From: Dromaius novaehollandiae
Taxonomy: Eukaryota; Chordata; Aves; Casuariiformes; Dromaiidae
Assembly (NCBI RefSeq): GCF_036370855.1
Contig: NC_088130.1
Coordinates: 66,874,941 to 66,938,940 of the forward strand
Length of the DNA stretch: 64,000 nucleotides
Direction of reading: 5' to 3'
The notes beneath the pieces are model-generated. The model worked only from the letters and a program-made list of their open reading frames with translations. It did not search any database and was not told the DNA's origin. The stretch's first letter is position 1. Every line of letters starts with the position of its first letter. Made by a program: the position numbers and the translations under genes. Shown here piece after piece: positions 1 to 14,400 of the stretch.

Positions 1-2338
1 CCAGCTGCCAAGCAGACGTGCACAAGACCTTCTCTGCGGCAAGTCACAGCTCCGAAACGGGCCATCACTGTAACCAGGGTCTCCCATGGGCTCCACTCTG
101 CAGGCCCCAACCCTCTCCCGACAGACTCCCACTGAGCCATATCTTGGGACTGAAGGATGGGGAGAAGGAGAGAGAGAAGACAGGCTCCTTCTAAATCCCA
201 TCGCCTCAGAGCAATGATGTCTTCACCAAGCAGTTGCTACTTGACTCAATTCCCTTTCTTCTCTGCCCATCTAATTACACTGCAGCCCACTATTCAAATT
301 TAGAGACCCTAAAAATCACTCACCCCTCAAACCCTGGTAATTTCCCTTAGACATGACATTATTGAAGCTAAACAACATCTCTGGTTATAGTAAGTTCTCA
401 CTACCTAGCGCAATGGAAGCAAAATGACAAAACAGTCAATCCTCATTTATGAAATTTAGGGAGAACAGGCATTTGTGCCCACACAGATATCAAAGATCAA
501 GAAAGAAAAAACTATTAGGTCATTGGTTAGCAGTGAAAATTTGTGTTCCACAGTAAATTTAACACTTGGCCCTCTCAAGAATACCTGAAGTAACCGAACT
601 TCCACGATTTCCCCCAGAGGTTTATTCTACATCATCTGGCAGCTCTCACAGTCCAGAAGTTGTCCTAATAACTATGCACCACTGCTTTACTCCATTTTAC
701 CATGCTGATTCTGCCCATCCCTTAAAAGCACCCCACCTTTACACATGCAAGCCTAAGGCTTCCACCAATGACCAAGCCTCACTAGCATCTGTAGACGCAC
801 CACTATTAACATTTCTCAAAATTAATTTGGGAGAGGAAATGAATAAAAAGTATCTCCCATTAATGTTAATGCCAAGGACTATTACAGTATGATTTATGGG
901 AAACTAAGTCAGCATTATATCATTAAGTGGCAGTCAAAAAACATTATTTCAGAAGATTAGATGGATCTCACTGAAGGAATTGTTCATTTTCCCTGTCTAG
1001 ACATTCGTGAAAAACACCAGCATGCTGACATAACCCAGCAAGGAGAATGAAGAGGATAAAAATACCCTGCATCAGCATACCAGGGACTTCAAAACATAAA
1101 AGTTAGCTAGATGCAAAACAAAGCTCCAACAAAAAAAAAGTGCTTGTTACTGCCAGAGCTGCAACCCACTGCACTGTATTATGCTCTCTTTGTTTGAGGT
1201 GCAAATATGAGACTTCACAGTAAAAATCTGGGGGGAAAATCTGTATTCCCACTGAAACTGTTTCTGAGTAGCTCTGACCAGCCAAAACATATCAGCACTT
1301 CATAAAAAGTACATAGCTACAGTCTTGATATCCCTGTCCTAATCTGTGTAAACTGCCTTACATGTTTGCTGACCTTGCACAAATTCAAGAAATACGCTCA
1401 ATAAGCTCTCAAGATCTCTATTTTCATCCACTTCTCCATCAAAAGACTTTCTTTGTGTGGCAACAGCTGTTTGGGCTACCAGCTAGCTAAAGGGTAAAAA
1501 CGACTGGGAGTAAGATTTTTTTCCTCCATCTGATAGCCTCAAGAGGGAAAGGGCTTGTGAAATGGGGAGTTACTGCTTTGTTTACCTGTCTCCCTGTCAA
1601 ACAAGTCCTGAAATGTTTTCCATGTACAAGGCAGCAAAAGGAAAGTAGCATTCAACTAGCTTCAAAATAATCCTGCCATAGCTAAAGCCACCACAATTAC
1701 TGCACAGATCAATGCAGGACAGAAGTGAAAGGGAAAGAGAAAGAACAGATGGCACATAGAGCAAGAAAAGCACCAAAAGAAGGCATGAAATAAGGGCAAC
1801 GTACATAGCTGTGAAAAAACAGCAAGCAGAACTCCAACATAATGAACTACTGAAGACAAAACTAATAAGGAAAAAAAAAAAAGAGGAGGACTGGTGTATC
1901 TATATAACTAAGAACAGTCAGCAGCTCACAACCAAAAAACAGCTAGAAGTGATACAAAATTCTGTATGTTTGGATTTAAAACTCCATCTCCAAACACTGT
2001 TAGATACCAAGATGGGACCTGGCATGAGAATACACAAAGTGTACCTACTGCTAGGCATTCTTACAGCTCTCTGAAGCAGCCAGTAGCAATCACTGTTGCA
2101 GAGAGAAAAAAATCAAAAGGACAGTAGGTTTAAGTCTATGTGACAATTCCTGGTAAAATGAGAATTCAGTCAGACTGGTGCTACAATCCCACAAACTGCC
2201 CAAGATACTTCTGAGGTCTCTGGTCCAGTCATGCAGCTGAGGGTATATTTAACAATGGATCCGGAACAAAATTAAAACTGTTGCTGATATAGCAGTAGCT
2301 GAATCAGTTAGAATTGGTTCTGAGCAAAGAGATTCTAC
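1..2338 (-). other. EPG5: EPG5 intron 11, partial
   Basis: No reading frame on either strand matches the next EPG5 exon, so the left edge lies inside intron 11. The stretch is AT-rich unique sequence with no repeat I can name. Confidence 0.75.
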
Positions 2339-2496
2339 CTTGGAGTCTCTGCTTGCAGTCAGAAGGTTGTAGAGTAGAGCAGAGCTTTTCCAGTTGCTCA
2401 CTCTCTGCACAGTGCATGACGTAGAAGAGCTTCCAAAGCATATTGCTGGATAAAGTTCCATAAGGCATCGCGGACATGAACAACCAGACTCCCAAC
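2339..2496 (-). CDS. EPG5: EPG5 coding exon 11 (last exon in window)
   Basis: Encodes residues 696-748 plus one base: [18 protein letters not shown], then [10 protein letters not shown] and [12 protein letters not shown]-like sequence. It ends CAAG|GTAGAA. The next exon, which in human starts near PEHFTNFEKCL, is not in this window. Confidence 0.93.
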
Positions 2497-5400
2497 CTGT
2501 TGGATTTGAAAAGACAGAGAGAAAGCGTTTCGCCCTGATAAATCCCAAACACTTGAAAAGGAGACACGTGCCCAAATTCTCTGCCATACAACAGAATTAG
2601 GAATGTGAGAATGTTTCTTAGCACCTCTCATTCTAAGTTAATCTCATTCCGAGCTGAGCAAGTTCCTCTAGTCTGATCCTAGAAATCAAGGCTTAAAATT
2701 CCTGCCCATCTTGGTACTACCAGTGAGCCGAAAAATCCTGCATATTACAGGCCTGTCTAAATCATTAAGAGTAAATATTAAAGCTACTGCAATTCCCCAT
2801 TTCAAATATCTAACCCCTCCAAGCCCTCCAAGCCAAAGCTAGTTTCCACTGAAAGGGGACGTCAGGGTGAAGGAACTCATTTGGCATGACCTTTTCTCAT
2901 GACCCTCATTCCAGGATATTGGCTTTTCAATGCAGTATTTTGGTACAAATCACTGGACGGCCTACCTTTTGGCCTTCAGAACCTGTAGAACAGCTCTAAA
3001 AAACAGCTCATCAAACTCTAGTTGCAATTTCTCCACGGAGTAGGGATGTGCTATTGATCCATATTGTTTATTGTAGCTAACATATTGGGCCCAGTGGTCA
3101 CTTACATGACAAAGTGTCATCCTATACAGCAAAAATAGAAGAAACAAGTTGCAGAAAGATCATTAAGTATGTCAGCACAGTATGAAAACATAGATGCATG
3201 CAACTAGACCAGAATCTAGTTATGAGATGAACAAGCTTAAGCCTCTTCCCTCTGGTTTCCGAGAGACTTCTGTATAAACAATATGTACTTTCCCCACCTC
3301 TTCAAACAAGTTCAGTCTATGAACGTCAGTGCTACCCTTCCTTGGTTTTGCAAGCAAAGGATGCATACTCTGTTATACCAAATTAGGTTTTTTTATGAAC
3401 TTTTAAGCCGCAAAGCAAGCTCACCTTATGAACTTGCAATATACACAAAAAGCCCAGATAGGAGTAATTATTACAGCACCAACTTACTCAGTATAGCATA
3501 AAGAAAAATAAAGATTTTATTTCAAGGAGGATACCGTTATGTCAGAAAACATACGTATACTAGCCAGGACATATTAAGTAACTGCTAGAGATTTAACAAT
3601 AAAGAGCAACTTTTCCAACTGCATTTCCTTACTGCCACAGCATTTAGACCCTGCAACTCCCCACTACATGGGCGGTTTTGGAGTCAAGGACTCTGGAGCT
3701 TCAGATTCCCAGATCAGCTAACCCTACTCTTAGGGCAAAGGCTACCCAAGAACTGATTTTTATGTTGTATTTGCAGCTCTGAATTTAAAACCAAAAAGAG
3801 AAAGTATGAACAAGACATCTTATGAGAAATACATTTTCTTCTGCAATGGAAGACTCCTCAGGAACAGGCCAGAACTGGCACACACACGAAATTGCTACCT
3901 ACTGTTTACAAACTGCTGCAGAAGGCAGTGTTATGCAAATAGCCCACTCTATCTTATGACTTCAGCACTTCATAAAACTCCATTATGCTGGCAAACATCT
4001 GCTTGAACAGTCAAGTTACAGTAAGGATGACAGCACCACAATAATCCAAACAACAGACTGTTGCAGCGGAAGCACAAGCTCCTACACAGGTCTTTACTTG
4101 TGCTACATCACTTGTGACTAAGGACTTCCCACTTAACGCAAAAGTAACAGAGCCTGTGCAGATTCAGTCATAACATAGAGAAGATATGCTCTTACTTGAT
4201 CAGCTGACCAATTCGTTTCACAAATTGCCTGTAGCGGGCTCTGTTAAATGTTTCCAACCCCACAGACAGAAGTTCTACTAAGGAGTTTGCAAAAGCAAAA
4301 ATCTTCATCATCTCATGGGGAGTTGTTTTTTCAGGAAAATAAGAACCTAAAAAAAAAAGGAAGAAAAGAAAAAGAAAGCAAGTATTCATTGTCAAGTGAA
4401 ATATTTAAATATGAAAGTAAAAATAATCTATGCAGATTATAAAGATTCCATCAAGCAATATCTTCGTGTACTTGTCCAGAGATTGGGGGGGGGGGGGGGG
4501 GGGGGGGGTTAGAGGGAGCAACTGGAGGGAAAAAAAAAAAAAATCACAGTAACATTACAGCTAACAGGCAAGGGGAAAAATACTAGCTCTGAAAACATAT
4601 CCGTGAACACATCTCCTGACCAGATCAAAACTAAAGGGAAGGACTCTAGTATTTTGCATGCTGGCATTGCTTTGAACTTGCTAGTCCCCAAAATATCCAA
4701 CTTTTAAGTTATCTCATACACACAACTGCCATCTCATCTATTTAGTCTGCGAGCTGTTTGTGCAGCTTCATTTATTACGCATTTTGAAGAGCATCTCCTC
4801 ACAAGGCAGTGGTGTTTTTGGCTGTTTTAGTCATCAGTACATTTAACATAACCAAAATGAAGAATACTTCTTTAGCAGATGATTTACCTCCAGACTTAAT
4901 TCCAAGGAACTGCTGAAATAGTTCATGAAAGGGGAACTGTGATAATAGGGCAATCAAGTCATCTTCCAAAAGCAGAATCCAGCTTGTTTCAGGATCTTCA
5001 TCCTGCAGAGAAATTTAGCTTTTAATATCTTTCCCAATAAAAATCATGGTAGAAGGCCTTAGCTATCATACCAGCTTCCTTGTAAAGGGAAACAAAGAAA
5101 GTATGTAAGAAAGGACAACTGAACTCTCCTTCCCACACACACAGGCCCCTAAATTTGGGCTCGTTTGCGTTTTTACATAATAGCACTCATCAGCTGGGAA
5201 ACAGAACTAAACACAATGTAGCCTATGGTAGTCTAAGTCTAACATAACCCCTAAAGGGAAGCACATATTCAAATGCATGTCTATTTTCATATTGTATAAA
5301 CATTTTGAAATGCATTATGTTGCCTTAAACAAGCTGCATTTTTCCCCTCCTTCTGCATGCAATAGTTGCAATAAAGTTTAATTTATACCTGTTAATATTC

Positions 5401-8400
5401 ATTACTGGAAACCTCCAGTTTCTGGTACTCCATGACTATCTACAGTCATACCACAGAGATACAAAGAGACAAAAATAGGTCTAAATCTAAAATGATGCTT
5501 TATAAATGAGTAAGAGTCAGCTTTTCTTCCTCCAATTCATAAGACCAATACAATAAGCTTAAGCAAAACCATTAAGGGAAAAAAACTTTGTATGCTGTAC
5601 CTCTTCTCCTCCTTCATCTACTAGTGTCCAATTTCCAGATTCTTTTCCAGATGAAGAGGAACTTTTTCTTTCACTTGGTTTCATATGGCACATAAAGTCC
5701 ACCCGATTTCTGAGGATATAAATCCATTTAAAGTGAAAACCAAATTTTGAAAAATTAGAAAAAATTAAGAACTCTGAATTTAGTCAATTCTTAGTTAAAA
5801 GAAGATATTTTAAAACAGATAAAAGAAATTAGTAAGTATGTCAAATACCCTGATGTCATACAAAACTCACACCAATCTGATGTCTGAATTCAGTTTTCGA
5901 TCTTCCAAGCAATATTCTGAACAATGTAAGTGGCTAGCATCCCCGTATAGCAAGTCACATTAAATATATAGGAGAGAACACTATTCTTTGTCTGTCTACA
6001 CTAAAATCCAGAAGTCAAATTAAAGGAAATTGTATTTCAAAGAAGAGGTACTTTACAACAATTATTTAAGGCCATCATCTGGTGAATCAAAGATAAAACG
6101 GGGTGAGTGCAGGCCAGCTCCACTCCATGACTTGTACAGCCACGTCAGCTAGACATCATATCGAAATTAGTAAGGCTCATCTTAGGCACACTGAGCTACC
6201 ACAACTAAACAACTTCCAGAACAGAGCTGTCTCATGGCAAGCCAGCTCCAAGGGCGGCACAGAGATTCAAGTTTGTCTATCTGAATCCATTTCGGCACAT
6301 GTTAAGAGCTGCCCTGTTCTAACACTCACTCACTCATTGCAGCGTTCTTCAAATGGGAAAGCATATTTGTTTCAGCTTCCAATACTGCTAACTTGACAAA
6401 ACAGAGAAGAAATTCCATATATCTGACCATCTTAAAGCTGGGATACTAGCTTTCAGGCTGTATACTGTATAAATTCTTAGTTGTACAGACATACACCACA
6501 AAATGGAATGAACATGCAAACATCTATATAAAAAAATTAAAATCATAACATTTAACTTCCTATTATCCAGGAATATACTGATAGAGCTCTGCACACATCG
6601 CCACAGGACACTGGCAGCTTGTCACCTCATTGGTCACAGAGTGGGTGGGAATCTTCCAGAACTCATACTTTGATAAATATGAACATTTTACAAATGCAAC
6701 ACGAGTTTTAAGATACCAGTTTCGCAAATCAAATTTAAAATTAAAACTCGTTCTCGACCTGCAGCAACTGCATCAGACAAGCGTCAGCCCTGTAACGGGG
6801 AGAACAGCCATAGTGGAAGCTCTGCATTCCTGTGTCACCAGCTGGGAGAGCCACTCCAGATGCCGCAGAAGAGTCTACGTTCAAAGTGCAAGCACCAAAA
6901 CACACTGGCAACACGCATGCCCTCAACACACACTTGTTTCCCAAAAAGCTCTAGACATGAACTGTAAACTGTTCCTTCAGGAACTGAAAGAATAGCCTGC
7001 AGTAAACAGAAGTCCGAGTTAATTTAGGGTCAAACTATCAAGATCTGACTGCCAACCCTAAGGACCAGCAGTTTGATTCTTTGAAACTAACATTTCTACA
7101 AAAAACATCAATCTCAACAGCTAAAACCCTGATGTGTCCAGGCCACGGACTTGCAACTTTCCTATTGCAGTGAGCATACCCAGCTGAGCAATTATCTCCA
7201 CACACTAGTCTCTAGCAAGCAAATCAAAGAGAAAGGCTAATGACTAAAGAAGAACTCAAAGAGGGAACAGATTATGGTTTGGAGCAAGTTTTATGTTTTA
7301 TCTGAAGCACATAACAGCAGTTTTCACTAATAAATGATTTTAATAACTAGCTTTTCCAAGCATCACATCTTCCTTCCAGATAAGAAGAAAAAAAAAAGCA
7401 TGGAGGAAAAAAAAAATTAAAGAGCACAACCAATGTATACTCCAACTTTGCAAAACCCTTTACGCAGGCACTTTTGTTGCAGAGCCAGTATTCCCAGCAG
7501 GTAACTGTGGAAACATCATCTAGAATTTTATTTCAGAGTTCACAGCAACAAACATGCAGGCATGTCAGCTATCACTAGCTATTTGACAGGTGAAAGCAAG
7601 TTCTATCACACTGTGTGCAGTAGGGCAATGTACTGCCAAGGCTGTAACCTGAGGTGAATAAAAAAGTTTGCATTTTAATATTAATCTCTCAGTTGTGCCT
7701 GCAGTATGCTTCCAGGGTTGCATAAGTAGACCTTGTATCATTACGTTTTCTACTATTAAATAACCAGAATATGTTTATAAAATCATATTTTTCACACTTA
7801 CTTGACAGGAGACATAAGCAAGGCAAGAGATTGCATGAAATGAAAGACACCTGATGGGTTATCCAAGACTTTGATCTGAAATAAAACACAAAATCTAGTC
7901 TAAGTTAAACAAAAGGCAAGTTAGTTTTACCAGAGAAATTCATATTCTGAGTTTCATATTCCTCATTACCAGCTTTTTGTTCAGATGAAAAAGCACGCAT
8001 AAAAGACAATTCTGACCCTTTGGAGGAAACAGTGCTATGGCACAAGATTAGGAGATTTGCTCAACAGAAGTAGGTGAAAAGAAATTTAAAGGAGAAAAAA
8101 CACAACCCCTTAAAAGCTCCAAAAAAGAAAACTTCTCTCTTCCCTTCAGGTACATATGAGAACTAGCAGGCAGATGGGGAGTTGAGTAAAAGGGAAGTTA
8201 AAATGCTGCATTCAGCCTTCCTTTTATTCTATTACTTGCCATTTTCCTGTTACTGTAATTGCAATCCTTTTCCTACAATTAGATTTCCAATATATTCCCC
8301 TCTTGAAGGGGCAAAAACATTGCTTTGAAAAATGCTCTACTGCCTATGGACATCTTCACTCCCTCTGATCTCTACAAAGGGAGCATATTCCATTGCATTC

Positions 8401-11400
8401 CTAATTAGCCAGCTAATGAACTTTCCAAGGAAACACAGCCAACCCATCTCAACGCGCAGTACTTAGAAACTGCTCTCACTCATCCCTTCTATCTCACGGA
8501 GCTGCCTCCAGTCTCATTTGTCTCATATACAGTAACTGTTTCAAATCTAAATAGTCTCTTCCTTTCTCAAGATTTCTCCCAAAACCTGCTGCTGCATGAG
8601 GCCTCCTAAGTTGCACCTTAAATCCTCAATTCCCTTTTGAGTCTCTCTAGCTGAGAAGTAGTGAGAAGAGGTATTGTGTTTCTTATCGCAGCTGAGATAA
8701 CATGCATACATGCACGCCTTGACAACCTCCTGTTTTCTTGGCACCACACACCCAGAAACATGCAGCGGTCACAGGGGATTGATCAGGTACCTGACATCCT
8801 CTTCTCCTACCCACCCCACTCCAACTTTCCAAAAATAAAGACTTAAACATTCACACCTGAATGAACGGAACAGCCCATTCACTGATCCCAGCTGGGCACC
8901 GGAGGATGTGGTTCAAGACGAAGAGATGGTCACCTGGACAGCCAATTCTTTGCAACACTGACACCTACAAGGTAAGTATACAGGAATCCTGTAAATAATT
9001 TCAAGGTTCATTCTTTTACAGTCTTGCTAAGCAGAATAATAACGCTTTTTCATTTCTCACACTTTCCAACAAGCCTCAGTTTTCAGGGCAAGCAACAGTA
9101 AAACAATACTGAAAAGCTGCTGTTTGGCTTATGAACTACAGCACAAAGTTTTATTCAGTGTAGAAAAAAAATGTAGTAAAATTTTAAAGTAATTAAAACT
9201 AACATTTAAAAGTCAGCAAGAAGTTTCCCAAAACTGACGAGTCTGAATACTCTTACTTCCGAAACAAGAACAGTAATGCTCAGTATCTATTAAAACTCTC
9301 AAGTCCACCTTGAGCAGTGCTGGTGGCTCATGTGCCAGACCTCATTAAGACTGTTCATCTCCACTGACTTTATCAGACAAGGGAAATCATTTTACAGACA
9401 GAGCAACAGATTCTGTTTCCCAACTAGAAAAAAAACAGGAACTGATTGCACATGGGACAGACAGTAACACTTTCAAAAAAGACTTCTGAATTGATCTCAG
9501 GTGCTCGATCACACAGCTATATCCATGCTCACTCCCTCACCAGTCTCCGCAACCAGGTGAGAAGGTCACTTTGAAACTGAGGGTCTTCGATAACTCTACG
9601 AGTGAAACTGAAAAGAACGCTGATACATTCTTTCAAGTGGCTCAAGTCTGAAGAAAGATTTTCTGATTGCTTTGAAACTGCAAATTAAAAACAGAATTAA
9701 GGAGCTTTGATGAGTGACTCTCACAGTAGTAGCATAAGCAGTGGTTTGGAGATTATATAGAAACCTTCCTCTCTCTGTATCTATAGGTATCGAGATATTT
9801 CAACAGAGTGGCTCTCTAGAACTGACAGAGAAGCTGACTTAAAGTATTTTACTTAATCTTATAATTAAATACTGGACACCAATTACAAAAAGAACATACC
9901 ATAGCTACTCTCGTAAAAGGCCTCCCCTCAACATGACCTTTGTAAGAACCAGCACATTTACTATGCATATAAACAACTGGAGCCAGGGGAGGCCTAGGAA
10001 GAATAAATATACAGTGGGAGGGATATTTTAGCTAAAAGATGATATTGCCACAAGACCAAATTGGTGACGTGCTTCAGATGAAAACCAAGAAGATATCTAA
10101 GTATTAGAGCTCTGAGATTTCAAACAGCCTTCCAAGAGGCGTAGAGCAGCAATAAGACCCAACTGGGTTTAAAACATCTATAATCAATCCGGAAAAGGGA
10201 TTGTATTGTGTGTTGCCTTTGACAACAAGAGATTGGATTCAGGGTGTCCCATCCCACTCAGTATTCCTCCAGATCAGTTGCACTAGATAGCTTAGATACA
10301 AGGCAGCACTCCTGCATTCAACTTCCACTCTACAGGAGACTAAGGCAAGAGAATTAGAGCTTTGCTGCAAGAGAAGAGTTTCACTGTTCACTATGTAAAA
10401 TCAACAGGTTTTCATGTCAGAGGAGAAATACTCAATATACAAATCCCACCACAAGAACTCCAAAACTCCAGACAAACAAGGCGTTCAGCACCCTGACAGC
10501 ACAGGCAGCCGTCCAGATAAGCAACACACCTTGTTCCTGCTGCTGAAGAGCCACCGATCTCAGCAGGGATGAGCTGTTGAGCAACCTGTAGATGTACGAC
10601 TCCACTTGTAACCGGGACAGCACTGATGTGTACAAGTGCAGTGCCAGTGTCTGATGCACATGCTCTGCTTTGGCTTTAAACAACTTTTTCAGTTCCCCCA
10701 ACACGCTTTCATTCATCTCTACCGTCTGGTAGCGATGGTGACCCGACACTTTGCACTGATCTGCACAGACACCCTGAAAAGAAAGCAATTATTTTATGTA
10801 AGTGGTTTTTGTCATTTTCTTAGGTCAAGTGCGCTTACAGAAATCAAGCCTGACGTAACCCTCCAGTCAATAGATTTCGAAGCTTCCATGAGAGTGGCCA
10901 CTTTACAGATGGCAAAGACAAAAATCTGGGAGCACCCTACTTATTTTTCAGAGCTGCTGGCTGCTGCTGATGCAGACCTCCAACTTCTAAAAAACCTAGA
11001 CTCTATAAACCCTCAATAATGCAGAATTAGCAGTTGACATCAGATGAAGTGACTCGTTTTTATCAGCAACAGGTGTGAACAAAATCAGATCATTCTACTC
11101 CCTGCCGAGTGCTACAGCTTCTTAGTTTTTTGATGTTCATAAACATTCAGATCTGCTGTTTTAAAGCCAAAACATACACTGACAGAGGCTAAAAGTTTTC
11201 ACAGGCTCCTAGAGTTCAATATTTACTAGTAATTCCCCAAAATACATTTAAAATTTCTCAAATTAATTGTACTTTTACTTTTTCCAAACTGGAATTCAAG
11301 GCTGAGAACAATCTTCCTCTGCCCCAGCTCCAACTCCTTAGCACGAGGAAACCACAACACATAGCATCCCTATTATTCTTTCATGCAACCACAAAATGCA

Positions 11401-14400
11401 CTTTGCAGCACACACTTAGGAAGCTTGGCTTGAAAGTATTCTTGTTTTACATAAGTTACTAGAATAAGTTTTGAATTGGTAATAAAAAGACAGTTATCTG
11501 CATGCACATACACAATAAACAGTAAATTGGGAGGGAATAAAACAAGCAGCAAGCCAGCGAGCTTTGCTAACTGTATGCTGACCAGCGGAGATATGAGTGA
11601 AGACAAAATTGTAGAACACAGAAACTGATCAAAGCAAAACTGGAAGTCTAATAATGCTCAGCAGTACAGGTTCGTTGCATTTTTATTCCCTAGTAAAAAA
11701 TAAAAGACTCAATTACACTTATGGAGCAACAGTTACAGGAAGCGGATGCATCTCGCACTCCCTACGCTCCGAGCAACAGGGTCACTGGGGAGCAGGACTC
11801 TAGTTTCACCACACCCGCAGCCTCTGCCAGCAGGACAGGCAGGAAATGACCTCTGCAGGCAGCAGTCCAGATGCAACATGCAGAAGCACCACTATGGTCG
11901 TTTTGGAATCCTGGCTATAGTCCTATTCCACCACAGACCCCTTGTGCCTAGCTGAAGCACTGTGGAGCACAAATTTGACCCAACACAACAAGCAGAACTG
12001 ACTACACACATCTCATTCTGACTGACTACAGGCAGGAGTTTGGCTCCAGAAGAGATCATTAACAGAGACTGCAATATTCTACATTTGTCAAAGTTTAAAT
12101 CAAGGAACAAACTGCTTTAAACATCAACAGGATGATATTCTTAAGTACTTGGGGGGGCAGGGAGGTCACTGGGACAGCAGAGAGAAGGAAAAGTAGAGGT
12201 AACCATCTCTTTCACAGCAAACCAGCCTAAATACAGCGAGCTTGACAGCAAGCAAGATTACTATCCGGAATCATGTCCAAATAGTTTTGGTTCAAAAGTA
12301 GTTTTAATAACAGGCACCTGCACAGTTTTCTGTTCTTCTTTAAAAGTCCATAATCTCTGCCTTGCATTTTGGCAGTCTGTCATCATGGACTGCAGCTCAG
12401 CCTCAGCCAGCAACAGCTGCTTCCTACAGCGCAGGTAGTTCAGGAGCAGTTCATGAAACTCGTGCCTGTCCTGATGAGCAACGCTTTCAAATTCTTCTGC
12501 ATAGGAGTCAACATTCTCCAGCCATGAACATGGCTCAAAAATTTTCAGCTGCTCTCTGGTAAATGGCACCAGTTCTGGTTCGGTTGGGATTTCTGGATAC
12601 AGCCTTTCGTTGTGTAACAGTGGTTTGACTGCTACTACGGTGGGTCTCTCATAAGACAATTCAGCTGACAAGTCTGGATAAACAGGTTTCAATCTCAAAT
12701 GTTGAACATGTACTCTGGATTTCTCACAGAGCTGTGACACAGTAACAGGAGGCTTCTCTAAAGAACAGACAAGAGGATTTTTAACATCCTGAATGCTTTC
12801 AGTTCCTTTGTCCTGTACAAAGTCCACCAGTGTATGAGAGCCAGCAGCACTGGAAGGAAAGGTACTACCCGATACATCACAGCTTCCTGATTTACCCGCA
12901 AGAGCCTCCCCAGGGCTCTGGGTTCCACCCAGCTTGCTTTTCCCACTCTTCTCAACATCCCCCTTGCATTCCTCATGTAAGGGATGGGCTTTGCGCTCTT
13001 CTCCAACTGCTGGAGGCACTAAAGTCACTGTTGAAGATCCTTCATTTGCTAAGGATAAAGTACTCGAGGGGATGTCACACACATCATCCACAGTTCTTCC
13101 GTCCTCTGCTTCATCATTGAGCTGGATTTCTGCAAATCCTTCAGGATGTTCCACTTGCGCTTTACTGGCTTGAGAAGACACTTCTGCCACAGGAGGGAGG
13201 AAGACATCATCAGACTCTTGGATCTGGGACTCTTCACTACTGATTTTCTTTTTTTCCTAGAAATAAATTAACAAAGAGTCATTAACAAATGAATCTCTCC
13301 CCCATGCATCCCAAATCCAATCACCACCAAAAATAGTGCTTGTCAACAGCACAACTCCAAAAGCCCCTCTTAACAGGTTAATTTTCATAATATTAAAGGT
13401 GAAAAGAAATGTACCAAATGCAGATCCTTGTTCCTTAGTTCCTCTTTGAAGACTGTCTATCAGTGTCTATTTTCTTGGTCAGTTCTGGACTCATGCTTCA
13501 GTGTTTCTCCATAAAAAGCTATAAACATCCCAGAACAGAGTCTATCTCATTAACATGCAAAATAATCAAAGTACCAGGACTCTGACCTCTACAAAGAGTC
13601 ACTAGATTTTACCACAGTAAATTACTTAGAAATTCATCTTAAGTTTTATCAAAATATTTTAATGCACTGAAAAGAAAACAGTTTTCAAAAATACTAATTT
13701 TGGAACAAAGAGGTCCAGAAAGCATCTGCAAATTACATCTAAGACCATCATGAAATCTGAATAGTTACCGAAATACCTGTTTTCAATAGGTATCACACAC
13801 TAGAGACATAAAAGAAACTTAAAAACAACAGACATTTAAATTGTAAAGAGACTATTTACTTTTAAATTAAGAACAGCTTTGAGTAAAGTGTCCCCATAAC
13901 CCTAGTCTAAAGTGTACATTTGTAGTCTCCTTCCAACAGCACAGTTTGTTTCTAAAAGCACACTGTTTCTAAAAAGCAAAACTGGGAAGAGTTGGGTTAC
14001 ACTGCTCCGGTTTTGAATGACCCACAAAATATAGATAGGAAGATAAGTGAAATTTTAAAAAGCTTCAATATTCCTCCAGAAGTAGGGAAAAATTTTGGAC
14101 ACTTGCTGCCAATTTCAGGCATACTTTCACTAAGCAGCTGACATGTGATTTTGCCTTATGAGAAGGCATGTATGCAAACAACTCTAAACATCAAGGCCTC
14201 AGCTGACCTTGATCTCAACTGCCTATGCGTAATTAAAGCATACGCTCACAGCTCCCTTACAAAATGGCAATACACTGGCTTTTGCTTTCAGATAGCTTTC
14301 TACAGTGTATTAAAATCTGCAAATACTTTTGATCACAAAATGCTGCTGACACACTCCAAGACTAGTTAGAGCTATGAGGGAAAAGTTAAAAATAGATCAG

